Positions 1-5,727 of a DNA stretch of 7,723 nt are shown in pieces. The DNA lies in assembly GCA_020852035.1 (NCBI GenBank), contig JADZBR010000234.1, positions 1-7,723 on the forward strand, in the 5' to 3' direction. The DNA is from Caulobacteraceae bacterium. Lineage in GTDB: Bacteria > Pseudomonadota > Alphaproteobacteria > Caulobacterales > Caulobacteraceae. How positions within the stretch are numbered: the first letter of the stretch is position 1; each line of letters begins with the position of its first letter. The notes beneath the pieces are model-generated. The model had not been told where the DNA came from. It did not search any database and saw nothing but the letters and a program-made list of their open reading frames with translations. The position numbers were made by a program, and so were the translations under genes.

Positions 1-374
1 ATCAGCGGCGTCGCCGGATTGAGCCCGTACTGCACGTCGAACCCGGCCGAGAGCCGGCTGTTGGTGTTCGCCCGATCGACGCTGGCCGGCACCTGGCCGA
101 CCTCGACGAGGCCGAGGTTGCTCTCTGGCGACATCAGGCCGGGCGTGACGATCCTGCCGCCCGCGTCGATCACCTGCGCCCCGGCCGGCGGGCGCACGCC
201 GGCCCCGACCGCGGTGATCTTGCCGTTCTGCATCACCACCGTGCCGGAGGCGATCTCGCCGGCCGGGCTCATGGTGACGAGGCGGGCGTTGGTGATGGCG
301 ATGGTCTGGGCGGCGGCCGCGCCGGCGAACAGCGTGGCCAGCGCCGTGGTGAGGCCCAGGAGACGGCGGCTCAT
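1..374 (-). CDS. Amidohydrolase-superfamily protein, exported, N-terminal part only (3' end outside window)
   Basis: The first 124 codons are visible; the gene runs off the left edge. The product begins with a signal peptide (MSRR, then a hydrophobic stretch ending AGAAAAQ near residue 23), so it is probably periplasmic. Residues 25-80 form the small beta-sandwich typical of metal-dependent amidohydrolases: ITNARLVTM, then GTVVMQNGKITAVGAG, then the VTPGL turn at 77-81. At the place where the family has HxH, this protein reads S-P-E-S-N (82-86), so both metal-ligand histidines are replaced, by Glu84 and Asn86. The ATG shares its A with the TGA stop of the upstream amidohydrolase gene (1-base overlap), and a GGAG lies 8 bases upstream inside that gene, so the two are probably translationally coupled. 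The strong resemblance of the two N-termini suggests a tandem duplication. Substrate unknown. Catalytic status cannot be judged without the missing barrel. Confidence 0.85.
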   Translation of the reverse strand, partial: MSRRLLGLTTALATLFAGAAAAQTIAITNARLVTMSPAGEIASGTVVMQNGKITAVGAGVRPPAGAQVIDAGGRIVTPGLMSPESNLGLVEVGQVPASVDRANTNSRLSAGFDVQYGLNPATPL

Positions 375-1807
375 CAGCGGGACTCCGGAGTGCGGCCGAG
401 CAGGAAGTCGGACTTGGCGTGGAAGCGGGGATCGGCCCGGTCGTAGGTGAGCGCGCCGTCGATATAGACCTTGTCGGCCTTGGCGTAGACGCTGAACGGG
501 TCGGCCGACCACAGCACGACATCGGCCATCTTGCCGGGCTCGAGCGTGCCGGTCTTGTCGAGCACGCCCATCATCTTGGCGGGGTTGGCGGTGAACCACT
601 TCACGGCCTCGGCCTTGGGGATGTCGATGCCCAGCCTGCGGCCGGCCGCGACCGCCGCGGCGGTTTCCTGGTTCAGGCGCTGGATCAGGATGCCGTCGTC
701 GGAGTGGATGACGATACAGGCGCCGGCGTTCCACACCAGCGGGGCGTTGTATTCGATGCCGTCCAGCCCCTCCATCTTGAAGCCGGTCCAGGCGGCCCAG
801 GTCGCGGTGCAGATGTCCTCGCGGGCCAGGATGTCGGCGATCTTGTAGGCTTCGACCGCGTGGTGGAAGGCGGTGACCTTGTAGCCGAACTCCTTGGACA
901 CATCGATCATCAGCGCCATCTCGTCGCCGCGATAGCAGTGGTTCTGCACCAGGATTTCGCCCTTCAGCACGCCCATCAGGGTGTCGAGCTGCAGGTCGCG
1001 CTTGGGCGGATCAGCCTTCTCGCCGCGATCCTTCTTGGCGCGGTAGTCGTCCCACTTCTTCATGTAGTCGGCCGCGTCGATCCACGCCTTGCGGTAGCCG
1101 AAGACGTTGGCCATCGCCGAGGCCGGGGTCTGGTTGCGGCGGCCGTACTCGCGCTTGGGGTTCTCGCCACAGGCCATCTTCAGGCCGTAAGGCGCGCCGG
1201 GAAACTTCATGCCCTGGGCCGTGACGGCCGGCACGTTCTTCACGGTCACCGAACGGCCGCCGAAGAGGTTGCCGGAGCCCGGCAGGATCTGCAGCGAGGT
1301 GACCCCCGCCGCCCGCGCGGTGTCGAAGCCCGGATCCAGCGGCCACAGCGAATGTTCCACCCAAACCTGGGCGGTGTTGGGGTTGGTCATCTCGTTGCCG
1401 TCCTGGCGCGACGGCACGGAGGGCGAGGGATAGACCCCCAGGTGCGAGTGCGCGTCGATCACGCCCGGCGTCACCCACTTGCCGCGCCCGTCGACCACGT
1501 CGTAGCCGGCCGGCGCCGCCAGACCGGCGCCCACCGCCTCGATCTTGCCGTCGCGCATCACCACCGTGCCGCCCGCGATCTCCTGGCCGGTGGCGGTCAG
1601 CACCGTCGCGCCGACGATGGCGGTCGGGCGGCTGGGCAGCGGCCGGTAGGTGCTGGGGACCGGGTTGGGCTTGGTCGCCGGGTCGAGGCCGGCCGGCAGG
1701 GCGCGCGACGGCGCCGACGACGATTCTGCCGGCTTCGAGGCGCCGGTCGAGGCGCAGGCGCTGAGCGCCAGGGCGGCCAGCGCCGCGGTGAACTTCAGGC
1801 TGGTCAA
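374..1807 (-). CDS. Amidohydrolase (imidazolonepropionase-like family), predicted lipoprotein
   Basis: A 477-residue metal-dependent hydrolase. I chose the TTG at 1807 rather than the GTG at 1858. A purine-rich Shine-Dalgarno stretch ends 5 bases before the TTG, and this start gives a clean lipoprotein signal peptide (MTSLKF, hydrophobic core, lipobox LSAC with Cys18), followed by a Ser/Pro/Ala-rich linker to about residue 60. The longer form would add 17 unlikely residues. The catalytic domain shows the beta-sandwich (GATVL, then GTVVMRDGKIEAVGAG), VTPGVIDAHSH with His120 and His122, later candidate metal ligands His290 (VQNHCYRG) and His315/316 (TAFHHAVEA), and the final-strand Asp370 (VIHSDDG). 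The C-terminus ends in the usual NPAKMMGVLDKTGTLEPGKMADVVLW segment region (residues 408-433), where the beta-sandwich closes. The family cleaves cyclic amides, dipeptides or related C-N bonds; the substrate is not predictable here. The lipobox points to attachment to the envelope. The gene diverges from the peptidase gene at 1946. Confidence 0.9.
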   Translation of the reverse strand: MTSLKFTAALAALALSACASTGASKPAESSSAPSRALPAGLDPATKPNPVPSTYRPLPSRPTAIVGATVLTATGQEIAGGTVVMRDGKIEAVGAGLAAPAGYDVVDGRGKWVTPGVIDAHSHLGVYPSPSVPSRQDGNEMTNPNTAQVWVEHSLWPLDPGFDTARAAGVTSLQILPGSGNLFGGRSVTVKNVPAVTAQGMKFPGAPYGLKMACGENPKREYGRRNQTPASAMANVFGYRKAWIDAADYMKKWDDYRAKKDRGEKADPPKRDLQLDTLMGVLKGEILVQNHCYRGDEMALMIDVSKEFGYKVTAFHHAVEAYKIADILAREDICTATWAAWTGFKMEGLDGIEYNAPLVWNAGACIVIHSDDGILIQRLNQETAAAVAAGRRLGIDIPKAEAVKWFTANPAKMMGVLDKTGTLEPGKMADVVLWSADPFSVYAKADKVYIDGALTYDRADPRFHAKSDFLLGRTPESR

Positions 1808-1812
1808 CGAGA

Positions 1813-1822
1813 CTCCCCCTCC
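1813..1822 (-). promoter_or_regulatory. Ribosome binding site that decides the TTG start of the lipoprotein amidohydrolase
   Basis: On the minus strand this reads GGAGGGGGAG and is followed by five bases (TCTCG) and then TTG. The spacing supports initiation at 1807 and leaves the upstream in-frame GTG at 1858 without a comparable site close to it. Confidence 0.6.
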
Positions 1823-1837
1823 GCCGGCCAGAGCCGG

Positions 1838-1853
1838 TCCTATCTGGTTAGGA
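1838..1853. repeat. Short inverted repeat in the amidohydrolase leader
   Basis: TCCTA and TAGGA flank a 6-base centre, about 30 bases upstream of the TTG start of the lipoprotein gene. It could be an operator half-site pair or chance; five-base arms are weak evidence. Confidence 0.3.
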
Positions 1854-1889
1854 TGCACCGGCGGGCGGTTTCCACCACCTCTATCGAAT

Positions 1890-1929
1890 GGCGGATCGAC
1901 CGCCTTCGGTCCTCGTCTCCGACAGGACC
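1890..1929 (+). repeat. Two consecutive hairpins in the leader of the peptidase gene
   Basis: The first is GGCGG-ATCGA-CCGCC (1890-1904), a 5-bp perfect stem. The second, at 1908-1929, pairs GGTCCT with AGGACC and then GTC with GAC around a TCC loop, with one bulged C on the left arm, giving nine base pairs. They fill most of the space before the ATG at 1946. As RNA they would be a structured leader; as DNA they could be operator sites shared with the divergent amidohydrolase gene. No recognised riboswitch class and no convincing -35/-10 pair was seen in this 138-bp gap. Confidence 0.45.
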
Positions 1930-1945
1930 TCGGGGGTTTTCAAAG

Positions 1946-3274
1946 ATGCGCGTATTCTTCGGATGGTTGTTGGCGGCCCTGGCGTTCGCCTCGCTGGCGC
2001 GGGCGGCCGAGCCGGCGCACTACGACATCAAGGCGAGCTTCGGCCAGGACGCGGCCCTCAAGGCCGAGGTGGAGATCCGGCTGCCCCCGGAGGAGGTCGG
2101 GACCGAGACCGCCTTCCTGATCGGCGAACGCTTCACCCTGCGCCAGGCGAGCGCGCCCGGCGCGACGGTGAGCACCGAACTCACCGACAAGCCGATCGGC
2201 GGCCTCAGGAAGGTCACCTTCAAGTTCGCCAAGGCGCCCACCAAGCCGATCAAGCTGAAGTTCGCCTACGACGGCCCGCTCAACAATCCGGACACCGACA
2301 ACAGCGGCACGCCCTGGCTCGGCCCTGACCTTTTGGAACTGCGCCTGGAGACCATGTGGATTCCGGTGCGTACCGACATCTCCCTGCAGTACGCGGTCGA
2401 CGCCGACCTGAAGGGCGTGCCCGCCGACTTCACCCTGGTCTTCCCCGGCGACATCCGCCGATCAGGCGACCGCGTGCGGCTGCACCGCACCCTGCCGGAT
2501 GTCGACACGCCGATGGTCGCCCTGCGCCACGCCGCCACCGCCAAGGGGCCGGGCGTGGTCTTCGCCGGGCCGGACGACGATCCCCTGGTCGAGACCTACC
2601 GCGGCCACGCCACCGCCGCCGCGGCCTGGCTGCAGGGCTGGCTTGGCCCCCTGCCCTTTGGCGACGTGCGGATCGTCGTGGTGCCCCGCAAGGGCGGCTC
2701 GTCGTACGCGCGGCGAAACTACACGGTGATCTCGCGCCCGTCGGCGGAGGACCCCGACAAGGCCGGCAATCCCAACTACGGCCGCCTCATCGGCCACGAG
2801 TTCGCCCACGCCTGGTGGTCGGTCGCCGGCCCGCAGACCGAGGACTACTGGCTGGTCGAGTCGCTCGCCGAATACAGCGCCGGCCGCTACGTCGAGCACT
2901 TCGCCGGGGCGGAGGGCTACAAGAAGGTGATCGACGCCAAGATCGAGCGCGCCAAGGGCTCGGGGCCTGTCATGCCCGGCAAGCGCCCTACCCGTGAAGC
3001 GCTCTACCAGCGCGGCCCGCTGCTGCTGATCGACCTGGAGCACCGCATCGGCCGGGCCAAGATGGACGACATGCTGCGCGCCCTCGCCAAGGACCCGCCT
3101 CGCCACACCAGCCAGTTGCTGGCCGAACTGGAGCGGGTCGCCGGCGCGGACGAGGCCAAAGCCTTCGCCGCGCGCCTGCGGGCCGTCGATATGCCCGTCG
3201 TGCAGCTCTACGCCGAGGCGCCCGCCAGCACCGTGGCGGCGGCGTCCAGTATGGAGTCCGAGTCCAGGCGGTAG
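1946..3274 (+). CDS. Exported M1-like zinc metallopeptidase (gluzincin)
   Basis: A 442-residue protein with a Sec signal peptide (MRVFFGWLL, hydrophobic core, predicted cut after ALA-type motif SLARA at residue 20 or 21), so it acts in the periplasm or outside the cell. Residues 22-195 are a beta-rich N-terminal domain. The catalytic domain carries HEFAH at 284-288, which fits the HExxH zinc motif, followed by the third-ligand Glu305 in YWLVESLAEY and the Tyr354 region ALYQRGPLLLIDLEHRIG, matching the M1 transition-state Tyr. Two differences from classical M1 aminopeptidases stand out: 16 rather than 18 residues separate the second His from Glu305, and the GxMEN exopeptidase motif is not recognisable; the aligned stretch is KGGSSYARRNYTVIS (249-263). 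It is shorter than full M1 enzymes, with no long helical C-terminal domain. The start is the first ATG after the leader hairpins and gives the signal peptide at once; its Shine-Dalgarno is weak. The last 22 codons overlap the convergent E1-like gene. Substrate unknown. Confidence 0.85.
   Translation: MRVFFGWLLAALAFASLARAAEPAHYDIKASFGQDAALKAEVEIRLPPEEVGTETAFLIGERFTLRQASAPGATVSTELTDKPIGGLRKVTFKFAKAPTKPIKLKFAYDGPLNNPDTDNSGTPWLGPDLLELRLETMWIPVRTDISLQYAVDADLKGVPADFTLVFPGDIRRSGDRVRLHRTLPDVDTPMVALRHAATAKGPGVVFAGPDDDPLVETYRGHATAAAAWLQGWLGPLPFGDVRIVVVPRKGGSSYARRNYTVISRPSAEDPDKAGNPNYGRLIGHEFAHAWWSVAGPQTEDYWLVESLAEYSAGRYVEHFAGAEGYKKVIDAKIERAKGSGPVMPGKRPTREALYQRGPLLLIDLEHRIGRAKMDDMLRALAKDPPRHTSQLLAELERVAGADEAKAFAARLRAVDMPVVQLYAEAPASTVAAASSMESESRR
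3208..3274. other. 67-bp convergent (tail-to-tail) coding overlap
   Basis: The stop of the E1-like gene (TAG read on the minus strand at 3210-3208) lies inside the peptidase gene, whose own TAG is at 3272-3274. The two mRNAs would be complementary over at least this stretch, and there is no room for a terminator between them. The peptidase tail here is low-complexity (Ala/Ser/Glu rich), whereas the antisense side encodes the end of the E1-like C-terminal domain, so the peptidase probably gained an extension. Confidence 0.75.
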
Positions 3275-5559
3275 GTCCGGTAGAGGTCGGGAATGTCGCC
3301 CGACTGGCCGAACCGCTGCATGCCGAGCGGGGCGACCCGGTGGCCGTGCACGCCGCCGAGCCACGACAGCGTCATCGGCGGCCCGTCGATCACCGTGGCC
3401 AGGCCGGCCAGCGGCGCGAGGTCGGCCAGCAACCGCTCGATGTGGCTGATCCGCCGCTCGCCACGGGCCCGGGCCGCGTGGGCTTGCGTCCATTCGCGCT
3501 GCAGGAGGTCCGGCCCCGGCACGGCGAGCAGGCCCGCCTCCGGGACGTCGTCCGCCATCGCCGCGAAGGCCGCCATCGCCTCCTCGGCCACCGCGCCGGT
3601 GTAGACCACCGCCAGGTCGGCGCCGGGCTTGGGCGGGACCTGCCAGTAGGCGCCGCGCATCAGGTCCGCCAGTTGCGCCTCGCTGAGCGTCCGGTCCGGC
3701 TGGTCGAGCGGGCGGGTGGACAGCCGCAGATAAACCGAGCCGCCGTCGTCCGCCTGCATGTGCTCGAACGCCCAGCGCATGATCTCGGAGAGCTCGTCGA
3801 CGAAGGCCGGTTCGAAATAGGTGAGGCCCGGCTGGGCCATGCCGATCAGCGGGGTGTGGATCGACTGGTGCGCCCCGCCCTCGGGCGCCAGCGTCACGCC
3901 GGAGGGGGTGGCCACCAGCATGAAGCGGGCGTCCTGGTAACAGGCGTAGTTCAGCGCATCGAGGCCGCGGTTGATGAAGGGGTCGTAGAGTGTGCCCACC
4001 GGCATCACCCTTTGGCCGAACAGCGGCCCGGCCAGCCCCGCCGCCGCCAGCATCAGGAAGAGATTAGGTTCGGCGATGCCCAGCTCGATGTGCTGGCCGT
4101 CCGGCCGCATGGCCCATTTCTGCGGCGAGGCGATCTGGCCCTCGCGGAAGACGTCGGCGCGGGGGTCGCGGGCGAAGAGGCCCCGCTGGTTTACGAAGCC
4201 GCCGAGGTTGGTGGAGACCGTCACGTCCGGCGAGGTGGTGAGGATGGCGTCGGCCAGCGGCCCGCCCTCGTGCGCCAGGTCGTTGAGGATCTTGCCGAAC
4301 GCCACCTGGGTCGACTGCCGGCCGACCGGCTTGGAAAAACGCCCGCGCAGCGGCACGGGGATCGGCGAAGGGGCCGTCGGCGGATGCTTCCTGGCGAAGG
4401 GCGTGCGTTCGAGAAAGGCGCGATACTCCTCGCCAGGTCGGGGCAGGCTGCCGAACGGCGCCCACTCCTCGCCAGCCTTCACGCCCATGCCGGCCTGGTA
4501 GGCGGCCATCTGGCTCTCGGTCATCAGGCCCGAGTGGTTGTCCTTGTGTCCCTGGAAGGGCAGGCCGATACCCTTGATGGTGTAGACGATAAACAGCTTG
4601 GGCCGCTCGTCCTGCACCGACCGGAAGAGGTCGAGCAGGGCGCCGAGGTCATGGCCGCCGAGATTGGTCATCAGCGCCGCAAGCTCATCGTCCGAGCGCC
4701 GCGCCAGCAGCGCATCGACGCCGGGCGTTCCGCCGAGGTCGCCGGTCAGCCGTGCGCGCCAGGCCGCGCCGCCCTGGAAGCTCAGGGCGGCGTAGACGTC
4801 GTTGGGCGCCGCATCGATCCATGCGCGCAGCGCCTGCCCGCCCGGCTCGGCGAACGCCTCCTCCTGCAGCCGCCCGTATTTGAGCGTCACCACGTCCCAG
4901 CCGCACGCCTGGAAGATCTCGTCGAACCGCTCGAACATCCGGTCGGAGGTGGTCGCGTCCAGGCTCTGGCGGTTGTAATCAACGATCCACCAGCAGTTTC
5001 TGAGGTCGTGCTTGGCGCCCTCGATCAGGGCCTCGTAGATGTTGCCCTCGTCGAGCTCGGCGTCGCCCATCAGGGCGATCATCCGGCCGGCCTTAGCCGG
5101 GTCCAGCTTCCTGTGGGCGATCAGGTAGTCCTGCAGGATCGAGGCGAACAGCGTCACCGCAACGCCCAGGCCCACCGATCCGGTGGAGAAGTCGACCCCG
5201 TCCTGGTCCTTGGTGCGCGAGGGGTAGGACTGCGCCCCGCCGAGCGCGCGGAAACGCTCCAGCTGATCGCGCGTCTGGCGGCCGTAGAGATACTGGATGG
5301 CGTGGAAGGCGGGGCTGGCATGCGGCTTGACCGCCACCCGGTCCTTCGGCGTCAGCACGCCGAAATAGAGCGCCGAGAGCATGGTCGCCATCGAGGCCGA
5401 CGAGGCCTGGTGGCCGCCGACCTTCAGCCCGTCGCGGCTTTCGCGCAGGTGGTTGGCGTTGTGGATCGTCCAGGCCGAAAGCCAGTGCACCTTACGGTCC
5501 AGCTCCTGGAGAATCGGCAGTTCATCGTTGCGCGACGCCGCCGCTTTCGACCGGGCCAA
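3208..5559 (-). CDS. AceE-like thiamine-diphosphate 2-oxoacid dehydrogenase E1 (transketolase superfamily)
   Basis: A 783-residue cytoplasmic enzyme with the three-domain transketolase layout. Its motifs match homodimeric pyruvate dehydrogenase E1 (AceE) better than transketolase: GGHQAS (48-53, AceE GGHMAS), His80 in KPHASP, the cofactor motif GDAELDE (165-171) with DYN at 194-196, NLGGHD (299-304), YTIKGIGLP (326-334), His342 in DNHSG, IELGIAE (491-497) with Glu492 as the candidate cofactor-activating Glu, GGAHQSIHTP (561-570), and the C-terminal RFGQSGDIPDLYRTYRLD. Asp166 and Asn196, the expected Mg ligands, remain; the usual GDG is GDA and the first Asn of NxN is Asp. AceE of E. coli has about 887 residues; the N-terminal part that contacts E2 is largely missing here. 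No E2 or E3 gene is nearby. The expected reaction is decarboxylation of a 2-oxoacid, but acceptor and substrate are unknown, and a transketolase-like carboligation is an alternative. The TTG start is forced: an in-frame TAG sits 12 codons upstream with no ATG or GTG between. Confidence 0.8.
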   Translation of the reverse strand: MARSKAAASRNDELPILQELDRKVHWLSAWTIHNANHLRESRDGLKVGGHQASSASMATMLSALYFGVLTPKDRVAVKPHASPAFHAIQYLYGRQTRDQLERFRALGGAQSYPSRTKDQDGVDFSTGSVGLGVAVTLFASILQDYLIAHRKLDPAKAGRMIALMGDAELDEGNIYEALIEGAKHDLRNCWWIVDYNRQSLDATTSDRMFERFDEIFQACGWDVVTLKYGRLQEEAFAEPGGQALRAWIDAAPNDVYAALSFQGGAAWRARLTGDLGGTPGVDALLARRSDDELAALMTNLGGHDLGALLDLFRSVQDERPKLFIVYTIKGIGLPFQGHKDNHSGLMTESQMAAYQAGMGVKAGEEWAPFGSLPRPGEEYRAFLERTPFARKHPPTAPSPIPVPLRGRFSKPVGRQSTQVAFGKILNDLAHEGGPLADAILTTSPDVTVSTNLGGFVNQRGLFARDPRADVFREGQIASPQKWAMRPDGQHIELGIAEPNLFLMLAAAGLAGPLFGQRVMPVGTLYDPFINRGLDALNYACYQDARFMLVATPSGVTLAPEGGAHQSIHTPLIGMAQPGLTYFEPAFVDELSEIMRWAFEHMQADDGGSVYLRLSTRPLDQPDRTLSEAQLADLMRGAYWQVPPKPGADLAVVYTGAVAEEAMAAFAAMADDVPEAGLLAVPGPDLLQREWTQAHAARARGERRISHIERLLADLAPLAGLATVIDGPPMTLSWLGGVHGHRVAPLGMQRFGQSGDIPDLYRTYRLDSDSILDAAATVLAGASA

Positions 5560-5561
5560 GG

Positions 5562-5570
5562 CTCCCTCCC
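5562..5570 (-). promoter_or_regulatory. Strong ribosome binding site for the TTG start of the E1-like gene
   Basis: Read on the minus strand, GGGAGGGAG ends two bases before the TTG at 5559-5557, with the GGAGG core five bases away. Together with the upstream in-frame stop it fixes the unusual TTG as the start. Confidence 0.7.
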
Positions 5571-5583
5571 AAGGGGCACAGGA

Positions 5584-5600
5584 TTCGATCGACTATCGAA
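5584..5600. repeat. Inverted repeat upstream of the E1-like gene, candidate operator
   Basis: TTCGAT and ATCGAA flank CGACT, a perfect 6-bp dyad whose near edge is 24 bases from the TTG start. A second smaller dyad, AACAG-GAA-CTGTT, follows at 5606-5618. The stretch 5581-5704 is visibly richer in A+T than the coding sequence around it, as expected of a promoter region. On the minus strand TTGGCA at 5624-5619 could be a -35 element, but I find no good -10, so no promoter is called. Confidence 0.4.
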
Positions 5601-5704
5601 AGCACAACAGGAACTGTTTGCCAATGTAGAGGCGCTTAACCGGAAATTTCTTCCAACCCCTCCCGAGCCGAATGAATTTTCCCGATGACGTGTCGATGCG
5701 ACTC

Positions 5705-5727
5705 TCCCTCCCCCTTGTGGGGAGGGA
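5705..5727 (-). terminator. Perfect 9-bp hairpin immediately after the korB stop codon
   Basis: TCCCTCCCC (5705-5713) pairs exactly with GGGGAGGGA (5719-5727) around CTTGT. On the minus strand the stem begins at the very next base after the korB TAA. It is G+C rich but is followed by GAGTCGC rather than a run of T, so it is not a textbook intrinsic terminator. It could be an mRNA 3'-end stabiliser, an attenuating hairpin within a korAB-E1 operon, or a copy of a dispersed palindromic repeat; pyrimidine-rich palindromes of this look occur between genes in many Caulobacterales, as I recall. Its position favours a 3'-end role. Confidence 0.5.

Noticed and set aside
1808..1858. N-terminal extension of the lipoprotein amidohydrolase from the GTG at 1858
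   Set aside because: It would put 17 residues with a Gly run in front of a perfect lipoprotein signal peptide, and the good ribosome binding site lies in front of the TTG at 1807.
419..1945. Very long plus-strand open frame running through the antisense of the lipoprotein amidohydrolase into the peptidase gene
   Set aside because: Its upstream part is rich in Arg, Gly, His and Val without any domain and mirrors a clearly homologous gene on the other strand. Only the part from the ATG at 1946 has a signal peptide and a metallopeptidase fold.
3208..5559. Annotation as an ordinary transketolase (tkt)
   Set aside because: The motif set (GGHQAS, NLGGHD, TIKGIGLP, the C-terminal RFGQSG segment) follows AceE-type E1 proteins, so no tkt symbol is given; the true substrate remains open.
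5596..5624. Sigma-70-like promoter for the E1-like gene
   Set aside because: TTGGCA is an acceptable -35, but the sequence 17-18 bases later (TTTCGA/TTCGAT) is too far from a -10 consensus to call.
3340..5688. 782-codon plus-strand open frame antisense to the whole E1-like gene
   Set aside because: Antisense frames without stops are expected opposite high-GC3 genes. The translation is low-complexity and Arg/Gly/Val/His rich, whereas the minus strand has many conserved motifs.
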